A stretch of DNA of 64,000 nucleotides from Chelydra serpentina (Eukaryota > Chordata > Testudines > Chelydridae): assembly GCA_037349315.1 (NCBI GenBank), contig JBAIAC010000215.1, forward strand, positions 1 to 64,000, given 5' to 3'. The notes below the pieces were generated by a model, which did not search any database, had not been told where the DNA came from, and saw only the letters and a program-made list of their open reading frames with translations. The position numbers were made by a program, and so were the translations under genes. Positions 47,151 through 56,339 of this stretch are shown here, piece after piece (the first letter of the stretch is position 1; every line of letters begins with the position of its first letter).

Positions 47151-47842
47151 TATTTGCACCCTTGTGCCACGTCCCTCTCACACACTGATCAGAATTCTCT
47201 CTCCACTTCTTCCCCTTTGCTCTCCCCTCACCACATGTGGCTACAGAAATCCCACAATGACGGACTCTCCCGTCTCTTCTTTTGCCCCATTTTCTCCATC
47301 AGTCTCCAATGGCCATTTACATTCTCCCCAGTTTTGGGATGTTTCCCTCCCCCCCAGTTTATCTGCAGCCCTTTGTCCTCGTTCGGGTGGGGAATTGCTG
47401 CCCCGAGTCACTCCCCGAAGGGGGTCGGGGGTGGTGGGGGCTGTTTGGGGAGCCCCGAGACGTGGCTGCCTCAGGGGTGGCGATGGGGCGGCTGTTCTCT
47501 GCCAGCAGCAGGGCTTGGCCGGGGCCCAGGAGGGAACAGGGGGAGCCGGTGTCCCCTATGGAGCCTGCCCAGCCCCTTTGCTTCTGCTCCTTTCTAGCGT
47601 TTCCTTCACAGACTGTATTACTGGGGAGGCTGGGAAATGTCTCTGGGCTCAGCCCCGGCAGGAGGGGCCAGGTCCCCACTGCAGTAAAGAGATGACGCGT
47701 TTCCCCAGCATGGCAGAATGTCGGGTGTGTGTCTGCAGGGAAAGGGCCTGGGGGGATCGTGACGTGAAATTAACTAAACCCTGTTCTGCAACCCCCACAA
47801 CTTTCTCCTCTCGCCCCGCCCCCAACGAACAAGCGACAGAGA
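47150..47842 (+). other. Duplicated KRAB upstream intron, left arm (no exon)
   Basis: Near-identical to 12200-12860 up to CTCGCCC, then diverges 8-10 bp before the splice acceptor. The MAAEESVQ exon is absent and the 57-bp satellite follows. Confidence 0.75.
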
Positions 47843-47844
47843 CA

Positions 47845-48565
47845 CCGGGTGGCCACGTGGGGTAACGCACACAGCGTCTCTCTCAGAGAGCAACAGTGAC
47901 ACCGGGTGGCCACATGGGGTAATGCACACAGCGTCTCTCAGAGAGCAACAGTGACACCGGGTGGCCACGTGGTGTAATGCACACAGCGTCTCTCTCAGAG
48001 AGCAACAGTGACACCGGGTGGCCACATGGGGTAATGCACACAGCGTCTCTCTCAGAGAGCGACAGTGACACCGGGTGCCACGTGGGGTAATGCACACAGC
48101 GTCTCTGTCAGAGAGCAACAGTGACACCGGGTGCCACGTGGGGTAATGCACACAGCGTCTCTCTCAGAGAGCAACAGTGACACCGGGTGCCACGTGGGGT
48201 AATGCACACAGCATCTCTCTCAGAGAGCAACAGTGACACCGGGTGCCACGTGGGGTAATGCACACAGCGTCTCTCTCAGAGAGCAACAGTGACACCGGGT
48301 GCCACGTGGGGTAATGCACACAGCATCTCTCTCAGAGAGCAACAGTGACACCGGGTGGCCACGTGGGGTAATGCACACAGCGTCTCTCTCTGAGAGCAAC
48401 AGTGACACCGGGTGGCCACGTGGGGTAATGCACACAGCGTCTCTCTCTGAGAGCAACAGTGACACCGGGTGGCCACGTGAGATAATGCACACAGCATCTC
48501 TCTCAGAGAGCAACAGTGACACCGGGTGGCCACGTGGGGTAATGCACACAGCATCTCTCAGAGAG
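47845..48565. repeat. 57-bp satellite, left arm (~12-13 copies)
   Basis: Monomer on the plus strand: AGCAACAGTGACACCGGGTG, GCCACGTGGGGTAATGCACA, CAGCGTCTCTCTCAGAG. Some copies lack one base (GGGTGCCACG). Each holds CCACGTGG and CTCTCTGAGAGAG-type palindromes. The array sits at the inner end of the arm. Confidence 0.95.
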
Positions 48566-49980
48566 AGCATTTCCTAGACAGGCCCCTTGCTCCTGCTGAG
48601 TCCTTAGGAGTCAGGAGGGAGGCTCACACCCCCAGGAGCAGGCCCAGACAGCGCAGTCTGGGGCTGGCAGGAAGCGCTGGGGGGCCAGGCGCTGAGAGAC
48701 CCGAGGGGAGAGAGGGAGAGAAGCGATGAGGACAGAGTGCCAGTGTAAAGGGGGTTATGGTCCTGCTAGTGCAGCAAACTTTCCTGGCTTATCCACGACC
48801 CCGGTGGAATGGGCTAGTGAAAGGACCTGAGTCCTCACTCCCACTCCCTCACCCAGAGGCAGCCTGACCTCGAGGACTCTCTGTCTACTCTCGTGTGTGG
48901 CAGAGTCCTCGTGACCCCGACAAGGCTGGGCCCAGGATTCCTGGGGGGCTCGACCCCCAGTCGTGTTGTGGTCACTTAGAACAGGGGCTGGGGTGTCCCC
49001 ACTCTGGGGTTCTCTCTCCCCTCTGGATGCTTCCCTGACCCACGGATCGTTGCATGTGCCTCAAGCAAATCCAATGGGTTAAAGAGCAATCGATTTAAAC
49101 CATAAGGAAAATGGGAACGGTTCAAGGGAAACACGTCACCTCGTTCTGTGGCTCAGGGATATCGCAAACAGTGTCTCTGGGACAGACGGGACGTTCACAG
49201 TCTCCCCCTCACATGTCCCAGGCCCTGGCTGTGGTGCAGGGATGCCACCGGTCGGACACGTGCTCTGGCGGTGGCCCCATGCCCTCAGGCTCTAGATGGC
49301 AGGACCCTTCCTCCCAGCATCGGCCCCCATGTCGGGGTTATGATCCCACATTGAGGGCACGGAGGGAGCCCCACTCAGCCCTCGTCTGCCCCAGCTCTTC
49401 CCCCACCCTACCCTCAGCCTGGGCCCCTGGGTCCTGGCCCAGCCTTGTTCCCCTTACCTCTGTCCGCTCCCCTCTCCCTAGGAAGCCACAGCGCTGCCCC
49501 CAGCCCCAGTTCTCGACTGTGGCTTCTGAGGGGCCGCAGACACGGACAAGAGGGCACAGTGTGAAAAGTTTGGGGACCACTGGATTAGGGTGATGTCCTC
49601 AATCACTTTTATGCAGTCCAATAAAAGGTATTTCTCACCCACCTCGCCCCGCCGTCAGGACGGACTCGGTATGTTCTGCCGCCCTTCACTCGGACAGGAA
49701 GGAGAATAACATTTCATTCCACTCAATGCTACAGTGATTTGTAACCCAACACCAGCCAGAACTGGTTCCTTTGGCAAAGCGGCCCCATCATGCTGCATTC
49801 CCAGGCCGAGTAGGGGTGTCTGTGCACACATGGCCTGGTCCTGACTTCTTTCCCCAGCTCATCACTCGATGTGAGGTGGGAGCTCATCCACACCCTGCTT
49901 ACACTTAGTATTTAAAAACTCCTGATTGTCCTGATCTCTGCTGGCCTTTGATTTCTGCTCCTGTCCTTTTTTTGACAGCT
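48566..49980. other. Left part of the inverted-repeat spacer; no gene recognised
   Basis: Single-copy-looking sequence. A possible Pro/Ser-rich frame at 49111-49593 has no recognisable domain or splice support. A GAAAAGTTTGGGGACCACTG motif near 49562 is common in reptile repeats but is not enough to name one. Confidence 0.4.
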
Positions 49981-49982
49981 CA

Positions 49983-50063
49983 GATGAGGTGGCTGAGTGC
50001 TTACGGTGATGGATGCTAATCCATTGTGCTTTGCATGCATGGGTTCAAATCCCATCCTCATCA
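49983..50063 (+). tRNA. tRNA-Ser(GCT)-like, 6-nt anticodon loop
   Basis: 81 nt; acceptor GATGAGG/CCTCATC, D-arm GGCTGAGTGCTTACGG, variable arm GTGCTTTGCATGCAT, T-arm GGGTTCAAATCCC. The anticodon region is ATGGA-TGCTAA-TCCAT, so the loop has 6 nt instead of 7 (one base lost before U33). The D-loop GG also reads GC. Probably a pseudogene, but all stems are intact. Confidence 0.7.
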
Positions 50064-50087
50064 GATGCATTTAATCTTCTCCTTCCT

Positions 50088-51238
50088 TTAGAAGCAACCA
50101 TCTCCCCTTATGGTACAATGAGAGACCAAAGGGTAGGAATAAATGGAAAATTTTCACAATGGAGAGGGGTAACTAGTGGTGTTCCCCAAGGGTCAGTCCT
50201 AGGACCAATCCTATTCAACTTATTCATAAATGATTTGGAAGAAGGGGTAAACAGTGAGGTGGCAAAGTTTGCAGATGATACTAAGCTGCTCAAGATAGTT
50301 AAGACCAAAGCAGACTGTGAAGAACTACAAAAAGATCTCACAAAACTAAATGATTGGGCAATAAAATGGCAAATGAAATTTAATGTGGATAAATGTAAAG
50401 TAATGCACATTGGAAAAAATAACCCCAACTATACATACAATATGATGGGGGCTAATTTAGCTACAACTAATCAGGAAAAAGATCTTGGAGTCATCGTGGA
50501 TAGTTCTCTAAAGATGTCCATGCAGTGTGCGGCGGCAGTCAAAAAAGCAAACGGGATGTTAGGAATCATTAAAAAGGGATAGAGAATAAGATGGAGAATA
50601 TCTTACTGCCCCTATACAAATCCATAGTGCGCCCACATCTTGAATACTGCATACAATTGTGGTCTCATCTCAAAAAGGATATACTGGCATTAGAAAAGGT
50701 TCAGAAAAGGGCAACTAAAATGATTAGGGGTCTGGACCGGGTCCCATATGAAGAGAGATTAAAGAGGCTAGGACCTTTTAGCTTGGAAAAGAGGAGACTA
50801 AGGGGGATATGATAGAGGTCTATAAAATTATGAGTGGTGTGGAGGAAGTGAATAAGGAAAAGTTATTTACTTGTTCTCATAATAAAAGAACTGGGGGCCA
50901 CCCAATGAAATTAGTGGGCAGCAGGTTTAAAACAGATAAAAGGAAGTGCCTCTTCACACAGCGCACAGTCAACCTGTGGAACTCCTTGCCTGAAGAGGCT
51001 GTGAAGGCTAGGACTATAACAGGGTTTAAAAGAGAACTGGATAAATTCATGGAGGTTAAGTCCATTAATGGCTATTAGCCAGAATGGGTAAGAAATGGTG
51101 TCCTTAGCCTCTGTTTGTCAGAGGGGGGTGATGGATGGCAGGAGAGAGATCACTTGATCATTACCTGTTGGGTCCACTCACTCCGGGTCACGTGGCTTTG
51201 GCCACTGTCGGTGGACAGGATACCGGGATGGATGGATA
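50088..51238 (+). mobile_element. CR1 LINE, 5' truncated, with RT C-terminal half
   Basis: About 1.15 kb carrying the 3' half of ORF2 and a 3' UTR ending GACAGGATACCGGGATGGATGGA. Inserted in the spacer just after the tRNA-Ser(GCT). Confidence 0.93.
50118..51078 (+). pseudogene. CR1 reverse transcriptase fragment, two frameshifts
   Basis: Frame 1 (50118-50580) shows RT motifs GVPQGSVLGPILFNLFINDL and FADDTKL with the catalytic Asp pair near 50271-50276. After GIIKKG a one-base shift near 50577 moves it to a second frame ([27 protein letters not shown]). A second shift in a G-run near 50803 moves it to a third frame ending ITGFKRELDKFM. The N-terminal half, including the endonuclease, is absent. 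It is a relic of a retrotransposon, not a host gene. Confidence 0.93.
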
Positions 51239-51239
51239 G

Positions 51240-51505
51240 TTGAACCCCAGGCTTCAGCATGAATTTTGGGCTTGTATTCTGGAAATGCAGGAGTGGCATT
51301 ACCTGCCACGAGTCCCTCATTTCACGCTCCCCAGCACAGAAAAGCAGCGTGGGCTTGTGGACCCAGTGGGCCCATGCGGGTGATCTTTCTTCTCTTGCTC
51401 TTTCTCAGCGAGGGTCAGGAAAGAAGCTCTCCGTCAAGCTGCAGTCACAAGGGTGATGTAAGGATGACTTCCTGGGAGCCGGTTCCAGGTCTTTGCTGTA
51501 CCAGC
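51240..51505 (-). repeat. Inverted copy of the tRNA-Tyr/Phe flank
   Basis: Matches the reverse complement of about 41410-41680 (e.g. TCTTCTCTTGCTCTTTCTCA, GAAGCTCTCCGTCAAGCTGC). Confidence 0.6.
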
Positions 51506-51928
51506 CAGGGCCGGCTGTAGGATTTTTGCCGCCCTAAGCAAAAACAAATTTGGCCGCACCCCCGCCCCATTTTTTTCTTACCCCACCCCCGCCTCAACTC
51601 CGCCCCTTCCCCAAATCCCCAGCCCTGCCTCCTCCCCCAGGCTATCAAGCCTAGGAGGGAGGGGGAGCAGCGGCGCGTGAATCAGCTGATTCGCGCGCTG
51701 CGGCCGCTGGGGATCTCCCCCTCCAGCAGGCACGAGAATCAGCTGTTTCGCGCGCCGTGGCGTGCGAGCCAGTGGCGGCAGCGGAGGTGAGCTAGGGCGG
51801 CCTGGGCACATATTTAGGGGCGGCATGGCTGGCGCCAGAATGCCGCCCCTAGAAACTTGCCACCCCAAGCACAAGCTTGTTTTGCTGGTGCCTGGAGCCG
51901 GCCCTGCTACCAGCTGACCCATCAAAGA
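51484..51928 (-). pseudogene. tRNA-Tyr-like 5' half interrupted by a MITE
   Basis: On the minus strand the remnant reads from about 51928 through the D-arm (CTGGTAG) and is cut there by the 401-bp MITE, then continues CAGCAAAGACCTGG. The 3' half is not found. Confidence 0.45.
51506..51906. mobile_element. 401-bp hAT-type MITE
   Basis: Terminal inverted repeats CAGGGCCGGCT/AGCCGGCCCTG, with flanking 8-bp duplications GTACCAGC (51498-51505) and CTACCAGC (51907-51914), 7 of 8 identical. Subterminal TTTGCCGCCCTAAGCA and GCCACCCCAAGCACAAGC are the inverted inner motifs of a vertebrate hAT-like family. No transposase is encoded. Confidence 0.88.
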
Positions 51929-51977
51929 TCTGCCACCACTTTCTCCAGCTTCTCCACCCAGCATGGGAGGTAAACCA

Positions 51978-52340
51978 CCTGGTGTCACTGTTGCTCTCTG
52001 AGAGAGACGCTGTGTGCATTACCCCACGTGGCCACCCGGTGTCACTGTTGCTCTCTGAGAGAGATGCTGTGTGCATTACCCCACGTGGCCACCCGGTGTC
52101 ACTGTTGCTCTCTGAGAGAGATGCTGTGTGCATTACCCCACGTGGCCACCCGGTGTCACTGTTGCTCTCTGAGAGAGACGCTGTGTGCATTACCCCACCT
52201 GGCCACCAGGTGTCGCTGTTGCTCTCTGAGAGAGACGCTGTGTGCATTACCCCACGTGGCCACCCGGTGTCGCTGTCGCTCTCTGAGAGAGACGCTGTGT
52301 GCATTACCCCACGTGGCCACCCGGTGTCACTGTCGCTTGT
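51978..52340. repeat. 57-bp satellite, right arm (~6 copies)
   Basis: Same monomer as the left array, reverse orientation: GTTGCTCTCTGAGAGAGACG, CTGTGTGCATTACCCCACGT, GGCCACCCGGTGTCACT. About half the copies of the left arm. Confidence 0.95.
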
Positions 52341-52344
52341 TCGT

Positions 52345-52985
52345 TGGGGGCGGGGCGAGAGCAGAAAGTTGTGGGGGTTGCAGAACAGGGTTTAGTTCAT
52401 TTCACGTCACGATCCCCCCAGGCCCTTTCCCTGCAGACACACACCCGACATTCTGCCATGCTGGGGAAATGCTTCGTCTCTTTACTCCAGTGGGGACCTG
52501 GCCCCTCTTGCCGGGGCTCAGCCCAGAGACATTTTCCAGCCTCCCCAGTAATACAGTCTGTGAAGGAAATGCTAGAAAGGAGCAGAAGCAAAGGGGCTGG
52601 GCAGGCTCCATAGGGGACACCGGCTCCTCCTGTTCCCTCCTGGGCCCCGGCCAAGCCCTGTTGCTGGCAGAGAACAGCCGCCCCATCGCCAGCCCTGAGG
52701 CAGCCACGTCTCGGGGCTCCCCAAACAGCCCCCCCAACCCCGACCCCCTTTGGGGAGTGACTCGGGGCAGCAATTTCCCTCCCGAACAAGGACAAAGGAC
52801 TGCAGATAAGCTGGGGGGGGGGAAACATCCCAAATCTGGGGAGAATGTAAATGGCCGTTGGAGACTGATGGAGAAAATGGGGCAAAGGAAGAGACGGGAG
52901 AGTCCGTCATTGTGGGATTTCTGTAGCCACATGTGGTGAGGGGAGAGCAAAGGGGAAGAAGTGGAGAGAGAATTGTGATCAGTGT
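52345..52985 (-). other. Duplicated KRAB upstream intron, right arm (no exon)
   Basis: Reverse complement of the block at 12200-12860 and 47150-47842; the exon is again missing at the satellite border. Confidence 0.75.
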
Positions 52986-53014
52986 GTGAGAGGGACGTGG
53001 CACGAGGATGCAAA

Positions 53015-53148
53015 TAGCAACACACACACAGACACTGACACACACACAATGACACACACACACACACTGACACACACACACACACAGTAACACACACACA
53101 CACTGACACACACACACACACACTGACACACACACACACACACACACT

Positions 53149-53181
<33 letters not shown>

Positions 53182-53185
53182 ACAC
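53015..53185. repeat. (CA)n microsatellite, right arm
   Basis: CACACA tracts with GACA interruptions, reverse of 46935-47150. Confidence 0.9.
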
Positions 53186-53394
53186 TTTCTTCTCCCCCCG
53201 GACTTTCCTGGCTCCCAGGGGACGCTCCACCCCCCACGTGTCCCACTGTCCTTCCCCTGCCCGCAGCTCCGGCTCGTCCCCCCGCCGGCCCCGGCCCCAC
53301 ACAGGGGAACCCCCCAGCCCCAGGCTCTGTCCCCACCTGGACACCTGCCACCAGCGCTGCCGGCAAACACAGGACACCCCCATGGAACCGCTGC

Positions 53395-53815
53395 TAAGCC
53401 CCGCCCCCGGCTCCCAATGGAGCCAGAGCCCCGCCCCCAGGAGCTGGCCCGCCCCCGGGCTGTGCCAGAGCCCCGCCCCCAGGCGCTGCCCCGCCCCCGT
53501 CTCCCAATGGAGCCAGAGCCCCGTCCCCAGGAGCTGCCCCGCCCCCGGCTCACAATGGAGCCAGAGCCCCGCCCCCAGGGGCTGCCCTGTCCCCGGGCTG
53601 TGCCAGAGCCCCGCCCCCAGGCGCTGCCCCGCCCCGGCTCACAATGGAGCCAGAGCCCCGCCCCCAGGAGCTGCCCCGCCCCGGGCTGTGCCAGAGCCCC
53701 GCCCCCAGGCGCTGCCCCGCCCCCAGCTCACAATGGAGCCAGAGCCCCGCCCCCAGGAGCAGCCCCGCCCCCGAGCTGTGCCAGAGCCCCGCCCCCAGGA
53801 GCTGCTCCGGCTCCT
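53395..53815 (-). repeat. GC-box tandem repeat, right arm
   Basis: About ten copies of GCCAGAGCCCCGCCCCCAGG plus CGCTGCCCCGCCCC, the reverse of the left-arm array. Monomers ending in CTCACAATGGAG alternate with those ending in GGGCTGTG, as in the promoter at 11600-11740. Confidence 0.88.
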
Positions 53816-54346
53816 CCCTCCTTCCCAGCCCCCACCGCTCCCAGCTGCTCCCTTCCTGTGTCTGCAAATCCCCCCGGGGGGGCTGCAGCGCTCACTGGGG
53901 CTGTCTCCAGGGGCCGATGTTGCCTCCATCTGTGCTTCACCTGGGGGAGGGGGGAGGAGCTGGGCCCAGGGTGAGCCAGGAAAGTGCGGGGCAGGGAAAG
54001 AAGGGCTGTGGGGAAAGGGGGGTGTTTTACAGGAGGGGTGGGGTGGATCCTGGGGGTGTCAGGAGAACTTGGGCAGCAAAGGCTCTGGGACATTGAGGGG
54101 ACCCCCCTGGTGGCCCCGGTGTTGGCCAGGGTTTGTACAGCACCTCACACAATGGGGGGGGGTCCCAATCTCAGTCCTGGGCTGTGGAGAACCTGGGAGC
54201 CCCGATCGCTGGTTCCTGATCACAGGTGCTGGGAATGGAGAGAGAGAAGCTCAGCACGGGAAGGGTTAATCCAGCGCTGGGTGCTGGCCCCGCTGGGCAG
54301 CGCTGCTGCTCTTAGGAGCGGCTCTTAGACCCCAGAGCGATCCCAG

Positions 54347-54418
54347 TCCCATGTGGTCTAGTGGGCAGGAATCCTGGTTTTCACCCTAGTGGCCTAGGCT
54401 CAATTCCCAGGGTGGGAA
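54347..54418 (+). pseudogene. tRNA-Glu(TTC)-like, right arm
   Basis: 72 nt beginning TCCCATGTGGTCTAGTGGGC; anticodon TTC; unpaired anticodon stem (CCTGG/CCTAG); T-arm GGCTCAATTCC. Mirror copy of 45566, two bases different. Confidence 0.7.
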
Positions 54419-55006
54419 TAGTGCTGAGCTTTTGCTCAGGGGGAGGCAGGAAATGAAAGGAAGGTGGCAGGATCCTGCCAGCAGGGGAGATGGACAGTAC
54501 TGGGAGGGGCTCCCAGAAGTGGGGGTGGGGGGCAGAGGTCTGGGGGGAGATCAGGGAAGGATCCCAGCAGTGTGGGAAGTGGGCAGCGTGGAGAGCACAG
54601 GCCTGGCACGGGGACTGGGGAGAGCGAACGTGTCCCTCTAAACTCACCCACCGCAGACTAGGCAGGCTGGGAAGAAGGACGTATTAGTTGGTTAATGTCA
54701 ATCTCTGTGTAAACACACAAACCAATGGCAACATATTTCCATCGATTATAATCAAACTGACAGATGGGCAAAGTAAGAAACATGCTGCGTGAGAACATCT
54801 CCTATTCTCATCCTATGGGGTTCCCTGCTGCCTTCGGCACCACCATGTGAGTGTTTCAATTCCCTCCTCGCTTTCACACAGAGACACAAGTTCCTTTGCA
54901 CGGATACATGGACAGCAAAATCTTCCTGTGTCTCTTGTCTGAGCCAGGGCATTCGATTCCTTACAAACCTTCTCTCCTGCAGTGACAATGGTCAGACAGA
55001 GGGGAG

Positions 55007-55129
55007 TAGGGTGACCAGACAGCAAATGTGAAAAATCAGGACGGGGGTGGGGGGTAATAGGAGCCTATATAACAAAAAGACCCAAGAATTGGGACTGTCC
55101 CTATAAAATCGGGACATCTGGTCACCCTA
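55007..55129. mobile_element. hAT-type MITE, right arm
   Basis: 123 bp, TAGGGTGACCAGAC...GTCACCCTA; the mirrored copy of 44858-44981, so it was present before the arms duplicated. Confidence 0.85.
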
Positions 55130-55589
55130 GAAGGGACGTGGCCACCTTTCCCCCGGCAGTGAGATATTCCATCTCCTTGTTCTTCATGCTGCTGTTGTTA
55201 TTCCATGAATCATCAAAGATGGAATAAAAAGCTGAGCTTACTCCAGGGTGAGGAAAAAAAGGAGCCACCAACTCCCCCCAAAAATCTCAGTGCTCCAAAG
55301 AAAACCTGCCCCTGCTATCGGCATCACTGATGTGCTGGGGATAGGATGGGGAAAGGGACTGTCTGAATTGTCTAGGTAGGGAATAAACCATCTACAGCAA
55401 CGTCATTAACCACAAACACACTGTCATCATGCTCCAGCCAGCAGGGAAATGAGCAGGAATTCTTGCTGTTCAGCCATGGACACACTTACACAATGGCACG
55501 GCAGTGAGTGTGTTGTGGAAGCTGGTCTGAGGAAACGATCACTCAGTGAGAACAGAACTAGAGTGTAGTGAGAAAACTGCACAAAGCCA

Positions 55590-55671
55590 GTAGTTGTGGC
55601 CGAGTGGTGAAGGCGATGGACTAGAAATCCATTGGGGTTTCCCTGCACAGGTTTGAATCCTGTCAACTACG
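55590..55671 (+). tRNA. tRNA-Ser(AGA), right arm
   Basis: 82 nt; acceptor GTAGTTG/CAACTAC, D-loop GAGTGGTGAAGG (TT to TG against the left arm), perfect anticodon stem ATGGA/TCCAT with loop CTAGAAA (AGA). The B-box reads GGTTTGAATCC, the left-arm CpG having become TG. Less likely to be active than the left copy. Confidence 0.85.
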
Positions 55672-56207
55672 GAGGAACTTGTGGTTCTTTAGTTTCAGTC
55701 CCTGAGTATCCTTGGTGTCAAGGGGAGCTCGGTCTTGTCTCACTCTCAGGCTGTGTCCACACTACAGAGTTATGCTGCTTTAGTTGAAGTGTTTTAATTA
55801 AACACTCTGCTCCTTGTGTCACCAGAGCGCATCCACTCTAGCAACTCTTGCGTCACCCCAAAGAGCAGTGCATTGTGGGTAGCTATCGCACTGTGCAACT
55901 GGCCGCAGGGGGCTGTGGGAGGGGTTTGCAATGGCTCATGGGCCGGTGCAGCATCACATGATGCAGGTTTCTCTGTCCCATTGTTCCATGGGCAGCCACC
56001 TAGATTGCCAGCTGCTTCCCCACTGAAGTGTGTGTGGCAGGGCAGAGAGTGTGTGATTGTGTGTGTGTGTCGCACGCTGTCTCTAAGCTCAGACAGCTGC
56101 TGGAAGCAACCAGTCCTGATGCAGGGGGAGGGGGACACCCCAGTAATGAGATAGGGGGAGGGGCACAGCCCCAAATTTAGCCCTCACTGGCTCAGCTCAG
56201 CACACCA

Positions 56208-56245
<38 letters not shown>

Positions 56246-56339
56246 TGCTGCTGCCTGCCAGGCTCTGTGTCGGGGGGGCTTAGAGGGCCGTGGCCCCAGC
56301 ACTTTTTACCAGCCGTAAGGACGAAGGATGGATGGGGGG

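Larger units (their letters stand above)
43905..48565 (+). repeat. Left arm of a large inverted repeat
   Basis: Matches the reverse complement of 51978-56052 at high identity (one or two differences in ~140 bp where compared, around 45065-45190). From outside in: MITE-like repeat, tRNA-Ser, unique block, hAT MITE, tRNA-Glu-like, GC-box tandem repeat, GT tract, KRAB upstream intron, 57-bp satellite. It is ~4.66 kb; the length difference from the right arm is mostly satellite and GC-box copy number. Confidence 0.9.
51978..56052 (-). repeat. Right arm of a large inverted repeat
   Basis: Reverse complement of 43905-48565 with the same feature order. The spacer between the arms is about 3.4 kb (48566-51977). 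The flank to about 56330 continues to match the older direct copy at 18730-19865 but not the left arm. Confidence 0.9.

Noticed and set aside
46351..47865. A 504-residue plus-strand frame across the GC-box repeat and GT tract
   Set aside because: Made of GGAAPGGGA and VCVCVS repeats from tandem DNA; no domain and no conservation of frame between the arms.
47845..48565. CRISPR-like array of regular 57-bp repeats
   Set aside because: There are no spacers; the repeats are directly head to tail, and the DNA is vertebrate.
49111..49593. A 160-residue frame in the palindrome spacer
   Set aside because: No recognisable domain, no splice or promoter support, overlapping opposite frame of similar size.
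50118..51078. A host reverse-transcriptase gene
   Set aside because: Two frameshifts, no N-terminal half and CR1-type 3' end: a truncated LINE copy.
52402..53553. A 383-residue minus-strand frame in the right arm
   Set aside because: Same cause: translation of GC-box repeat, CA tract and intron copy.
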